The position numbers were made by a program, and so were the translations under genes. From Microbacterium invictum (GTDB lineage: Bacteria > Actinomycetota > Actinomycetes > Actinomycetales > Microbacteriaceae): a stretch of 64,000 bases of DNA. The stretch spans positions 2,294,001 through 2,358,000 of the forward strand of contig NZ_CP139779.1 of the NCBI RefSeq assembly GCF_034421375.1. Direction: 5' to 3'. The notes under the pieces were generated by a model that saw only the letters and a program-made list of their open reading frames with translations, was not told the origin of the DNA and did not search any database. Shown here piece after piece: positions 54,684 to 63,428 of the stretch (position 1 is the first letter of the stretch; the number at the start of each line of letters is the position of its first letter).

Positions 54684-54990
54684 GAGGTCTCTCCTTCTTT
54701 GTTTAGACTCGCCGACAGTCTGAGGGCGAGTGCATGCGAAGGAGCAGGAACAGGCAGATCTCAGCGCGCGGCCGGGCCGCGGTGTTCGCCAGCGCTGGTC
54801 ACCAGAAGAAGAGCACCCGGCGCGATCGTCATCGCCACGACGGGGAATCCACCTCAGGGGACCAGCTTCCTGCCGGCCTGCTCCGGTGTGCTGTGCAGCA
54901 CGGTGCTCGTATGGAATTGAGCGGATGCCCGAGGGCAACCTTCCCGATCCTATCAGCGTCGGCCGGGGCTCACCCCTGACGATCCCCCAC
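54684..54990 (-). promoter_or_regulatory. Long pnp leader without a gene
   Basis: A gap of 360 bases separates pnp from the dicarboxylate carrier gene. Read leftward, TAGGAT (complement of 54947-54952) is a good -10 and would give a leader of about 260 nt. Just before the ribosome-binding site ACTCGCC (54707-54713) pairs with GGCGAGT (54725-54731). PNPase autoregulation through a leader hairpin is known in enterobacteria; a similar use here is inferred. No gene was seen in this stretch. Confidence 0.5.
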
Positions 54991-54993
54991 GAC

Positions 54994-55028
54994 GCGACGC
55001 CCCACCGTACGAAGCGGTGGGGCGTCGC
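54994..55028 (-). terminator. Terminator hairpin after the dicarboxylate carrier
   Basis: GCGACGCCCCACCG (54994-55007) pairs exactly with 55015-55028 around TACGAAG. It begins 15 bases after the stop of the carrier gene at 55044 and separates its transcript from pnp. Confidence 0.88.
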
Positions 55029-55043
55029 GCGCCTCTGGGGATC

Positions 55044-56486
55044 TCAGCGCCCGGCCAGCGCCCGGCGCTCGCTCTCCTGAGCCGCTGCCCGATCGACGGC
55101 GGCCTCCTCCAGCTCCGCGACTCCCACCGCGTCCGGGGCGTCGGAGAGTCCGTCGTGATCGTGCCCGGAGAGGGTGGACTCGTCGAAGGGCGCCTCGCCC
55201 GCGAGGACGCGGCGGGCCTTCGCGGCGTCGAACTCCTTCGTCCACGCGCCGATCAGCACGGTGGCGACGGCGTTGCCGGTGAAGTTCGTCACCGCACGAC
55301 CCTCCGACATGAACCGGTCGATGCCGACGATCACGCCGACGCCGTTGACGAGGTCGGGGCGGTAGGCCTGGAGGCCGGCGGCGAGGGTCGCGAGCCCCGC
55401 GCCGGTCACCCCGGCGGCGCCCTTGGAGGCGATGATCATGAAGACCAGGAGGCCGATCTGCTCGCCGATCGACATCGGGGCACCCATGCCGGTGGCGATG
55501 AACAGCGACGCCATCGTGAGGTAGATCGCTGTGCCGTCCAGGTTGAAGGAGTACCCGGTGGGGACCGTGATGCCCACGACGGGCTTGGAGACGCCGAGGT
55601 GCTCCATCTTGGCGATGAGGCGCGGCAGCGCCGACTCCGACGAGGAGGTGCCGACGATCAGCAGGTACTCGCGCCCGAGGTACTTCATCAGGCTGAAGAG
55701 GTTCACCCGCGTCACGACCCACAGGAGCGTTCCGAGGATGGCGATGATGAAGATCGCGCAGGTGATGTAGAACGCGATCATGAGCGTTCCGAGCGCGATG
55801 ATCGCGCCGACGCCGGTGGCCCCGACAACCGCGGCGATCGCGCCGAAGGCGCCGATCGGGGCGAGCCAGAGGATCATGCCGAGGATCCGGAAGACCAGGG
55901 CCTGCAGGTTCTTCACCGCGGACATGATCGGCGCCGCCTTGTCGCCCATCTGCTGGAGCGCGAAACCGACCAGGAGCGCGATGAAGAGCACCTGGAGGAC
56001 GTTCTCACCGGTGAACGCGGAGAAGAAGGTCGTCGGGATGATGCCGAGGATGAACTCCTCGGTGGTCTTGGCCTCGGCGGTGGACTCGTAGCTGGCGCCG
56101 GCCATGTCCAGTCCCGTCCCCGGGTGGATGAGGTTGCCGACGACGAGGCCGATCGCCAGGGCGAAGGTCGACATCACCATGAAGTACACAAGCGCGAGGC
56201 CGCCGATCTTGCCGACGGTCGCGGCCTTGGCGATCGACCCGACCCCCACCACGATCGTGCAGAAGATGATCGGGGCGATCATCATCTTGATCAGCGACAC
56301 GAACGCCGCGCCCAGAGGCTTGAGCGCCAGGCCGAACTCGGGCCAGACGAGCCCGACGATCGCGCCGAGGACGACGGCGGCGATCACGGAGACGTACAGC
56401 CACGTGTGCTTGTCCCAGGCCTGCTTGCCTCGCCGGGCAGAGAAGCGGGGAAGAGTGAAAGTGGTCGTGCGTGGTGAGAGAGCCAT
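55044..56486 (-). CDS. dctA: C4-dicarboxylate/glutamate cation symporter (DctA family)
   Basis: SDF (dicarboxylate/amino acid:cation symporter) membrane protein of 480 residues with eight helices and two hairpin loops. Motifs: IVGTSSSESALPRLIAKME (the serine-rich HP1) and PTGYSFNLDGTAIYLTMASLFIA, then GAAGVTGAGLATLAA (HP2). It probably imports succinate, malate or fumarate, as the divergent DcuS/DcuR-like pair suggests; glutamate is possible. A hydrophilic tail of about 45 residues follows. ATG at 56486 with GGAGG upstream. Confidence 0.93.
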   Translation of the reverse strand: MALSPRTTTFTLPRFSARRGKQAWDKHTWLYVSVIAAVVLGAIVGLVWPEFGLALKPLGAAFVSLIKMMIAPIIFCTIVVGVGSIAKAATVGKIGGLALVYFMVMSTFALAIGLVVGNLIHPGTGLDMAGASYESTAEAKTTEEFILGIIPTTFFSAFTGENVLQVLFIALLVGFALQQMGDKAAPIMSAVKNLQALVFRILGMILWLAPIGAFGAIAAVVGATGVGAIIALGTLMIAFYITCAIFIIAILGTLLWVVTRVNLFSLMKYLGREYLLIVGTSSSESALPRLIAKMEHLGVSKPVVGITVPTGYSFNLDGTAIYLTMASLFIATGMGAPMSIGEQIGLLVFMIIASKGAAGVTGAGLATLAAGLQAYRPDLVNGVGVIVGIDRFMSEGRAVTNFTGNAVATVLIGAWTKEFDAAKARRVLAGEAPFDESTLSGHDHDGLSDAPDAVGVAELEEAAVDRAAAQESERRALAGR

Positions 56487-56568
56487 CATCGCCTCCAGGG
56501 AACGGTCGTTGTCCTGATCGGCGCGGAACGTCCGCGTCCTGAGTCAGAGTGCTCCGACCGGGGCGGAG

Positions 56569-56593
56569 GGTCGATTTGTGGTCGTATTGGTCG
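56569..56593. promoter_or_regulatory. Triple GGTCG repeat in the dctA-dcuS intergenic region
   Basis: GGTCG occurs at 56569-56573, 56580-56584 and 56589-56593 in the 177-bp space between the divergent dctA and sensor-kinase genes, with inverted CGACC at about 56555-56559. The near one-turn spacing makes it a candidate binding site for the neighbouring response regulator. Confidence 0.35.
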
Positions 56594-56663
56594 CCGTGTG
56601 GGCACCGGCATCCAGCGGAACCGGGGGCAGGATGGAGGAACACGGCGATCGATGAGGAGTGCC

Positions 56664-57923
56664 ATGGCACGGCGGCCCGCCCCGGCGAGCGCGGCGTCGC
56701 GGATGTTCGCGGCGGTCGCGGCATCGGTGGTGGCGATCGTGCTCATCCTCGTCGGCGTGCTGGTCGTGGATGCGCAGGGTTCGGAGCGCTCTGAGGCCGA
56801 ACAGGTGACCCGCAGCGTCGCCGCGGCCCTCGCCGCCCTGCCGGAGGTCGAGTCCGTCGTCGGAGAGCCCGACGCGAGCGCCACGCTGCAACCGGTCGCC
56901 GAGCGCATCATGCGCGAGTCGGACCTCGACTTCGTCGTGATCATGACACCCCAGGGCACCCGCGTCACGCACCCCGACCCCACAGAGATCGGCCGCACCT
57001 ACCTCGGCACGATCCCGGCGGAGCCGTCGACACTCACCGAGGAGTTCGTCGGCACGCTCGGACCCTCCGTGCGCTCGATCGCCCCGATCCTCTCGGACGG
57101 GCGCCTGGTGGGCTGGGTCGCGGTGGGTGTCACGCTCGGAAGCATCTCGGCCGAGATCCTTTCGCGCCTGCCCTTCGTGCTCGGCATCGCCCTGCTGCTC
57201 CTGGCTGCGGGGCTCGTGGGCGCCGTCATCGCGCGCCGTCAGCTGCGGCGGATGGCCGGAGACCTCCCGCCCGGAACCATCCGCGACGCGGTGGCGTCCT
57301 ACGAGTCGGTACGCACTCTCGGCGAGGCGCTGCGCGCGCAGACGCACGAGCACGGCAACCGCATGCACACCGCCGTGTCGCTGCTCGAACTCGGCCGGAC
57401 GGATGAGGCGGTGGAGATCCTCACCGAGACCTCGCGACAGAGCCAGTCGCTCGTCGACCAGGTCGCGGCCCGCCGCGACGGCGACCCCACCGTCGGAGCG
57501 CTGCTGCTCGGCAAGGCAGCCCAGGCGCGGGAGCGGAACGTGGCGTGGGACGCCCGCATCGCCCCCGACGCGCCGCGCAGCACGCTGGCGCCGATCGACG
57601 CGGTCTCGGTCGTGGGGAACCTGATAGACAACGCCGTCGACGCCGCCGCCACCGGGCCCGCGCCCCGCTGGGTGAGGGTGGAGTTCGACCCGGTCGCCGG
57701 CGGCGCGCTCCGCATCCGGGTCTCGGACAGCGGCACCGGGATCGATCCGGCCGATCGCGAGCGGGTCTTCACGCACGGGTTCTCCACCAAGCCGGCGGGC
57801 GCCGAGGGCCGCGGCGTGGGCCTCGCCCTGGTGCGCGCCATCGTCGATGGAGCAGGCGGCAGCATCCGGATCACCGACAGCCCGACCATGTTCGAGATCG
57901 TCCTGCCGGGGAGGCGTCGATGA
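56664..57923 (+). CDS. CitA/DcuS-type sensor histidine kinase lacking the cytoplasmic PAS domain
   Basis: A 419-residue membrane kinase. Helix 1 spans about residues 14-36, an extracytoplasmic PAS-like sensor about 37-168 (FVVIMTPQGTRVTHPDPTEIGRTY), and helix 2 about 169-190. The phospho-histidine is in QTHEHGNRMHTAVSLLELG (His228). The ATPase domain has NLIDNAVDAA, DSGTGID and GRGVGLALV. Only about 37 residues separate helix 2 from His228, so the cytoplasmic PAS of full DcuS/CitA is missing. ATG at 56664 with GAGGAG upstream. Confidence 0.92.
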   Translation: MARRPAPASAASRMFAAVAASVVAIVLILVGVLVVDAQGSERSEAEQVTRSVAAALAALPEVESVVGEPDASATLQPVAERIMRESDLDFVVIMTPQGTRVTHPDPTEIGRTYLGTIPAEPSTLTEEFVGTLGPSVRSIAPILSDGRLVGWVAVGVTLGSISAEILSRLPFVLGIALLLLAAGLVGAVIARRQLRRMAGDLPPGTIRDAVASYESVRTLGEALRAQTHEHGNRMHTAVSLLELGRTDEAVEILTETSRQSQSLVDQVAARRDGDPTVGALLLGKAAQARERNVAWDARIAPDAPRSTLAPIDAVSVVGNLIDNAVDAAATGPAPRWVRVEFDPVAGGALRIRVSDSGTGIDPADRERVFTHGFSTKPAGAEGRGVGLALVRAIVDGAGGSIRITDSPTMFEIVLPGRRR

Positions 57924-58600
57924 TCGGCGTCCTCCTGGTGGACGATGATCCTCTGACGATCGAGGTGCACCGGCGCCACCTCGAGCGGATCGACGGATTC
58001 GAGGTGGTCGGCGAGTGCCATGACGCGCGGTCGGCGGTGGGGGCCATCCTCGGCGCCGACCCGGGCGTGATCGACCTCGTCCTCCTCGACGTCACCATGC
58101 CCGACGGCACCGGGGTCGATGTGCTGCGCCACGTGCGGGCGCGGGGCGTCGCGGTCGACGTCATCGCCGTCACGGGCGTCCGCGACGCCGACGTCGTGCG
58201 GCAGATGGTGGCACTCGGTGTCGCTCAGTACCTGGTGAAGCCCTTCACCTTCGCGACGTTCTCCGAGCGACTGCGGCAGTACATCGATTTCCGCCGACGG
58301 GCATCGGATGCCGAGGGCCCGGCCACCCAGGAGGAGATCGACGCGCTCCTGGGCGCCCTGCGTCCCCCCGCGACGACCGCGCCGCCCAAGGGCCTGTCGG
58401 CGGAGAGCCTCGACCGGGTCGCACAGGCCGTCCGCAGCGGCGGCCCGCTGTCGGCCGCCGAGGCCGCCGAGCAGACGGGGCTGTCGCGCGTGTCGGCCCG
58501 TCGCTACCTCGAGCACCTCGTCGAGGCCGGTCGCGTCGAGCGACTCCCCCGCTATCGCGGGCGCGGCAGACCGGAGTCGGAGTACCGCTGGCGCCGCTGA
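57920..58600 (+). CDS. CitB/DcuR-type response regulator
   Basis: A 226-residue regulator. The receiver domain (residues 1-120) has VLLVDDDPL, the phospho-aspartate in VLLDVTMPDGTG, and the lysine in YLVKPFTF. The C-terminal HTH is LSAAEAAEQTGLSRVSARRYLEHLVEAGRV. The start overlaps the kinase stop (ATGA). It likely controls the divergent dctA gene. The 3' end meets the next gene tail to tail with no gap. Confidence 0.93.
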   Translation: MIGVLLVDDDPLTIEVHRRHLERIDGFEVVGECHDARSAVGAILGADPGVIDLVLLDVTMPDGTGVDVLRHVRARGVAVDVIAVTGVRDADVVRQMVALGVAQYLVKPFTFATFSERLRQYIDFRRRASDAEGPATQEEIDALLGALRPPATTAPPKGLSAESLDRVAQAVRSGGPLSAAEAAEQTGLSRVSARRYLEHLVEAGRVERLPRYRGRGRPESEYRWRR

Positions 58601-60598
58601 TCAGGAGCGCTCGACCAGACGCGCCGGGGTGTTCCCGTCGCCCCCCACCGTGACGTAGTCGGCGTGCTTGGCGTCGAGACCGTCGCCGGCGGTCCTCCCC
58701 CGGAGCCGCCGCCAGACCCACGGCAGCACGTCCCGGCGCAACCAGCTGCCCGGTGCCGGCGGATCGTCATCGGCGTGCAGCGCCGCATCGAGCCGGCCGA
58801 GGGCCTCGGCGTCGGGGACTCCGAGGGTCTCGGCGGCCCGATAGGCCAGGAATCGGTGTCCGCTCGAGCGCAGGTGCACCCTGTCGTCGGCCCAGAACCC
58901 GAGGTCTCCGATCGCGGGATGGGCGTCGAGGTCGAGGAGCATCGCACCGGTGTCGGTCGCGACATGCCGCAGCTGCTCGGCGTACCGGGCGAAGCGTCGC
59001 GAGAACACCCGCGCTCCGGGCCTGCGCGGCAGGAACGGGGTCACTAGGAGGACGTCGATGCCGGCACGGCGAAGACGTCGCACCGCGGCAGCGACCTGGT
59101 CGGCGAGATCGACGGGGTCGGCGCGCGATCCCGCCAGGTCGTTCGCGCCGATGAAGATCGACACCAGGTCGGGGGCCATCGCGAGCGCCTGCGGGACCTG
59201 CACCTCGGTGACGTCGCGCACGCGGCGACTGCGAACGGCCAGGTTGGCGTAGCGCAGCGGCCGCGTCGCACCGGTTCCCTGCGAGCGGGCGAGGAGCTCG
59301 GCCAGGCGATCCGCCCATCCGCGGAACTGCCCCGTCGGCATGCGCGAGGTATCGCAGAGGCCCTCGGTGAGCGAGTCGCCGAGGGCGACGAAGCGCCGCC
59401 AGCGCGGCGCCGTCGGCATCGGTTTGGGCAGGGCCGCAGGGCGGCCGAGTCCGCGGACGAACTGCGCGTCGTCGAGCGGACGGAGCCTGCGCGCCTCGTC
59501 GTAGTGCGCCACCAGCTGCGCGCACAGCGCCTCCCAGCTGCGGGTGCGGACGGCCTCTGCGGCGGCGGCGGCGAAGGCGGCGCGCTTGGCGCCGTCACCG
59601 ACGAGGTCCGCCACGCGGGCGCGGAGGTCGTCGAGGTCGCCGGGCCGGTAGAGCCATCCGTCGACGCTGGAACGCACGAGGTCCACGGGTCCGCCGACGC
59701 CGGTGGCCACGACGGGAACACCGCTGGCGAGAGCCTCCTGGATCGTCTGCCCGAACGTCTCGCTCTCGCCGGGGTGGACGAAGACGTCGAACCCGGCCAG
59801 CGCCTGCGCGAGCTCGGGACCGCGCAGGTGTCCGGTGAAGACGGCACCCGGGAGGGACTTCTCCAGAGCGGGCCGCGAGGGTCCGTCACCCACGATCACG
59901 AGCATGGTTCCCGGGAGGTCCTGCAGAACCTTCAGGTCGGCGACCTGCTTCTCGGGGGCGAGCCGGCCGACGTAGCCGACGATGGTGCGCCCGGGCGCGA
60001 CCTCGTTGCGCCAGCTGTCGCTCCGTCGCGACGGGTGGAACAGCTCGGTGTCGACGCCGCGGCCCCACCGTCGCACCCGGTCGACGCCGAGGTCGGCGAG
60101 CTGGGCCATCGATGCGGTAGAGGGCGCCAGGGTCAGCGTCGCGCGCCGGTGCAGCCGTGTGACGTGAGCCCGCACCAGTGCCGTGGCCCGTGGCATCCCG
60201 TACTTCTCGGCGTACGCCACCACATCGGTCTGATAGATCGCCACGGTCGGCACCCGCAGGATGTCGGCGGCGACCAGGCCCTGCCAGCCCAGCACGAAGG
60301 GCGAGGCGAGGTGGACCACGTCGGGCCCGAAGCTGCGGAGGATGGCGGTCAGCCGCGCGGCGCGCGCGAACACGACCCGCACCTCGGGGTACGACGGCAA
60401 CGGCACGGAACGCAGCATCCGGGCATCGGCGCCGTGGAGACCGGCGACGACCACCTCCTCCGACGCACCCCCGGCCCGCGGGGCGATCACGAGGATCTCG
60501 TGCCCGGCCGCCGACAGGTGGCGGAGCACCTGCAGCACCGAACCGGTGACACCGTTCATGTGGGGAAGGAAGGACTCGGCGATGACCGCGACTCTCAC
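58601..60598 (-). CDS. Glycosyltransferase (GT4) fused to SGNH/GDSL hydrolase
   Basis: A 665-residue fusion. Residues 1-385 are a GT4 glycosyltransferase close to GDP-mannose-dependent alpha-mannosyltransferases (MRVAVIAESFLPHMNGVTGSV, VGYVGRLAPEKQV, and E280-x7-E288 in HPGESETFGQTIQEAL). Residues 400-600 are an SGNH esterase: block I GDSLTEG with Ser409, block III GANDLAG, and block V with Asp572/His575 in DDRVHLRSSGHR. In block II the usual Gly appears to be Ser (NLAVRSR). Together it could glycosylate a cell-envelope lipid and then deacylate it. No signal peptide, so both domains face the cytosol. Inference on substrates. Confidence 0.88.
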   Translation of the reverse strand: MRVAVIAESFLPHMNGVTGSVLQVLRHLSAAGHEILVIAPRAGGASEEVVVAGLHGADARMLRSVPLPSYPEVRVVFARAARLTAILRSFGPDVVHLASPFVLGWQGLVAADILRVPTVAIYQTDVVAYAEKYGMPRATALVRAHVTRLHRRATLTLAPSTASMAQLADLGVDRVRRWGRGVDTELFHPSRRSDSWRNEVAPGRTIVGYVGRLAPEKQVADLKVLQDLPGTMLVIVGDGPSRPALEKSLPGAVFTGHLRGPELAQALAGFDVFVHPGESETFGQTIQEALASGVPVVATGVGGPVDLVRSSVDGWLYRPGDLDDLRARVADLVGDGAKRAAFAAAAAEAVRTRSWEALCAQLVAHYDEARRLRPLDDAQFVRGLGRPAALPKPMPTAPRWRRFVALGDSLTEGLCDTSRMPTGQFRGWADRLAELLARSQGTGATRPLRYANLAVRSRRVRDVTEVQVPQALAMAPDLVSIFIGANDLAGSRADPVDLADQVAAAVRRLRRAGIDVLLVTPFLPRRPGARVFSRRFARYAEQLRHVATDTGAMLLDLDAHPAIGDLGFWADDRVHLRSSGHRFLAYRAAETLGVPDAEALGRLDAALHADDDPPAPGSWLRRDVLPWVWRRLRGRTAGDGLDAKHADYVTVGGDGNTPARLVERS

Positions 60599-60739
60599 GC
60601 ATCCACCATCGCGCGACCAGGTGGCCGAACGGATGCCGCGCCACCCCCCGTCGCCGAGAATTCACCGTCCGCACGGCGGCACGTCACCGGTCGTCCCCCG
60701 TTCGGTCGCCGTTCACCGGCCGCTGGTACCCACGACAGT

Positions 60740-61336
60740 GTGATCGACGATCTGCTCGCCGGCATCTCGGAGAACCCGTGGTCGCTGGCGGTGATGGCCG
60801 CGCTCGTCCTGGGCGACGCGTTCCTCGTCGTCGTCCCCGGCGAGGTCGCCGTGACGGCCCTCGGCGCCCTGGCCGTCGTGCACGGCGCCCCGCCGCTGCT
60901 CGCGGTCATCGCCGTCGCGACGATCGCCGCTCTGGCCGGCGACACCCTCTGTTATCTCATCGGTCGCACCATCGGCCTGGAACGGTGGCGATGGATGCGC
61001 GCGCGGCGCGTCCGCGCGGCGCTCGGCGCCGTCGGGGATCGGCTGCAGCGGCGCACCGCGGTGGTGCTCTTCACCGCCCGCTTCGTCCCGTTCGCCAGAC
61101 TCGCGGTGAACCTCACCGCCGGCGCCTCGCGCGTGCCTGCTCCGCGCTACCTGCTCGTGGCCGCACTGGCGGCGCTCGGCTGGGCCGTGTATCAGTCGCT
61201 CGTCGGAGCGGTGGTGGCCGCCCTGGTTCCGGGGGGACCGGTCGTCGCGGTGGTCGTGTCGATCGTCGTCGCGCTCGTCCTCGGCCTTCTCATCGACCGG
61301 CTTCTCGGCCGGAAGACCCTCCCACCGGCCGAGTGA
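60740..61336 (+). CDS. DedA family membrane protein
   Basis: A 198-residue DedA/VTT-domain protein with about five membrane helices. Motifs: PGEVAVTALGALAVVHG, GDTLCYLIGRTIGLERW and FTARFVPFARLAVNLTAGASRV. DedA proteins move lipid carriers such as undecaprenyl phosphate. The GTG at 60740 is used; no clear ribosome-binding site. Divergent from the fused glycosyltransferase. Confidence 0.87.
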   Translation: MIDDLLAGISENPWSLAVMAALVLGDAFLVVVPGEVAVTALGALAVVHGAPPLLAVIAVATIAALAGDTLCYLIGRTIGLERWRWMRARRVRAALGAVGDRLQRRTAVVLFTARFVPFARLAVNLTAGASRVPAPRYLLVAALAALGWAVYQSLVGAVVAALVPGGPVVAVVVSIVVALVLGLLIDRLLGRKTLPPAE

Positions 61337-61345
61337 GTCCGCGGG

Positions 61346-62119
61346 TCACACCAGCGCGAGCGTCTGCCGCGCGGCATCCGTCACCGCCCTGCCGTAGTGG
61401 CGACCATGCCCGGCGGCGTGGACGGCCAGCGGATGGAGCTGATGGACCGGGATGCGATCGCGCCAGCCGTCGGCGAGGGGGTGACGCTCGTCATACCCGG
61501 CGAGGATGTCCTCGAGGAACGGGCAGCCGAACAGATCGAGCATCGCCAGGTCGGTCTCGCGGTGGCCGCCGTGGGCGGCCGGGTCGATGAGCACGACACC
61601 GTCGGGCGTCCAGAGCACGTTGCCGTGCCACAGGTCGCCGTGGAGTCGGGCAGGGACGTCGCCGTCGTCGAACACTCCTCGGGCGATCGCCGCGCAGGCC
61701 TCCCGGACGACGTGGGCCTCGGTCTCGGTGAGGAACCCCGCCGCCACGGCCGGCGCCAGGAACGGGAGCACCCGGTCGCGCGCGTAGAAGGCGCCCCAGG
61801 TCTTCTCCGCCGCCGCCGGCTGCGGTCGCGCGCCGATGAAGAGGGCCTCCACCCCCGGCGGCGGCGACCCGTACGCGAGCGCCCCGGCGTCGTGGGTGAC
61901 CGCGAGAGCCCGCCCGAAGGCACGGGCGGCAGCGCGGTCGGGGCCGGCGGTCTGCAGGCGCTCGAGTTCGATGGCGGCCGACTCGACGGCGACGACCTGC
62001 GCGGTCCGCACCCCGCGAGCCTCCGCGAGCCAGCGGAGTCCCGCCGCCTCGGCGGCGAAGAATCCGTCGGGGGCATCCGAGCGCTCCTTGCGGAAGGTCG
62101 TCCCGCCGCCGGCGCTCAT
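61346..62119 (-). CDS. Fructosamine kinase family protein
   Basis: A 257-residue kinase of the fructosamine/ketosamine-3-kinase family (related to aminoglycoside phosphotransferases). The catalytic loop is LHGDLWHGNVLW, with the metal-binding IDPAAHGGHRETDLAML. N-terminal FRKERSDAPDGFFAAEAAGLRWLAEA is typical. It phosphorylates sugar adducts on proteins or amines for deglycation. ATGA overlap with the LLM oxidoreductase gene. Confidence 0.92.
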   Translation of the reverse strand: MSAGGGTTFRKERSDAPDGFFAAEAAGLRWLAEARGVRTAQVVAVESAAIELERLQTAGPDRAAARAFGRALAVTHDAGALAYGSPPPGVEALFIGARPQPAAAEKTWGAFYARDRVLPFLAPAVAAGFLTETEAHVVREACAAIARGVFDDGDVPARLHGDLWHGNVLWTPDGVVLIDPAAHGGHRETDLAMLDLFGCPFLEDILAGYDERHPLADGWRDRIPVHQLHPLAVHAAGHGRHYGRAVTDAARQTLALV

Positions 62120-63273
62120 CCGCCCACGCGGACGGATGCAGTGTCTGTGGCGCTGACGGCGTCGGCGGAGGCGGCGTCGGCTGCCGCGGCGACGCGGGCG
62201 GCGTGCGTGGGTGCGTCGGGGACGTTCGCCGGGCGGCCCGCAGCCAGCTCGCGCCGCAGCACCGGGACCACCTCGCCACCGAGGATGTCCAGCTGCGTGA
62301 GGACCGTCTTCAGCGGAAGCCCCGCGTGATCGATGAGGAACAGCTGGCGCTGATAGTCGCCGTAGTGCTCGCGCATGCCGGCGTAACGGTCGATGATCTG
62401 CTGCGGCGAGCCGACGGTGAGCGGCGTCATCTCGCTGAAGTCCTCCAGGCTCGGGCCATGACCGTAGACGGGCGCGTTGTCGAAGTAGGGGCGGAACTCG
62501 CGCACCGCATCCTGCGAGTTCTCGGCCAGGAACACCTGGCCGCCCAGGCCCACGATGGCCTCCTCGGGGGCGCCGTGACCATAGTGGGCGAAGCGCTCGC
62601 GATAGAGCGAGATCAGCCGCTGGTAGTGCTCCTTCGGCCAGAAGATGTTGTTCGCGAAGAAGCCGTCGCCGTAGAACGCCGCCTGCTCGGCGATCTCGGG
62701 GGTGCGGATCGAGCCGTGCCAGACGAATGGCGGCACACCGTCCAGCGGTCGCGGGGTGGCGGTGAACCCCTGCAGGGGGGTGCGGAAACGCCCCTCCCAG
62801 TCCACGACGTCCTCGCGCCACAGCCGGTGCAGGAGCGCGTAGTTCTCCACCGCCAGCGGCAGACCCTGCCGGATGTCCTTGCCGAACCAGGGGTAGACGG
62901 CGCTGGTGTTCCCCCGGCCGAGCGTCAGATCGACCCGTCCCTGGGCCAGGTGCTGCAGCATCGCGTAGTCCTCGGCGATCTTCACCGGATCATTCGTGGT
63001 GATCAGCGTCGTCGCCGTGGAGAGGATCAGCCGTTCGGTGCGGGCGGCGATGAAGGCCAACGCGGTCGTCGGCGACGACGACCAGAACGGCGGGTTGTGG
63101 TGCTCGCCGAGGGCGAAGACATCGAGTCCCACCTCCTCGGCGTGGCGCGCGATCGCGATGGTCGCCTGGATGCGCTCCGCGTCAGTCGGTGTGCGCCCCG
63201 TCGTCGGATCCTCGGTGATGTCGCTCACCGTGAAGACACCGAACTGCATTCCCGTCCAGGTGGGGGTGGTCAC
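62116..63273 (-). CDS. LLM class flavin-dependent oxidoreductase (CE1758 type)
   Basis: Luciferase-like monooxygenase family protein of 385 residues. QFGVFTVSDITEDPTTGRTPTDAERI and FALGEHHNPPFWSSSPTTAL are the marks of the CE1758 subfamily. LTLGRGNTSAVYPWFG and the central VWHGSIRTPEIAEQ are also typical. The last 40 residues are a low-complexity Ala/Asp tail. It may use FMN or F420; the substrate is unknown. GTG at 63273 with AGGAG upstream. Confidence 0.9.
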   Translation of the reverse strand: MTTPTWTGMQFGVFTVSDITEDPTTGRTPTDAERIQATIAIARHAEEVGLDVFALGEHHNPPFWSSSPTTALAFIAARTERLILSTATTLITTNDPVKIAEDYAMLQHLAQGRVDLTLGRGNTSAVYPWFGKDIRQGLPLAVENYALLHRLWREDVVDWEGRFRTPLQGFTATPRPLDGVPPFVWHGSIRTPEIAEQAAFYGDGFFANNIFWPKEHYQRLISLYRERFAHYGHGAPEEAIVGLGGQVFLAENSQDAVREFRPYFDNAPVYGHGPSLEDFSEMTPLTVGSPQQIIDRYAGMREHYGDYQRQLFLIDHAGLPLKTVLTQLDILGGEVVPVLRRELAAGRPANVPDAPTHAARVAAAADAASADAVSATDTASVRVGG

Positions 63274-63428
63274 GCTCTGCTCCTCGATCCTCGCCTGCGG
63301 TGAGGCGACCGCTCTCTCAGGCTATTCGCGGGCAGGGGCGGATCCAGCCCGCCGCGCGGAAGCCCGTCCGTTCGAGCCGGCGCCCGCATCCCACGGCTAG
63401 TCTGATCTCAATCCGGGGGGAGGTGACC

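Noticed and set aside
52290..54920. Long open frame on the plus strand opposite pnp
   Set aside because: It is an 876-codon antisense frame that mirrors pnp because of the high GC third positions. It has no domain resemblance, and pnp is unmistakable.
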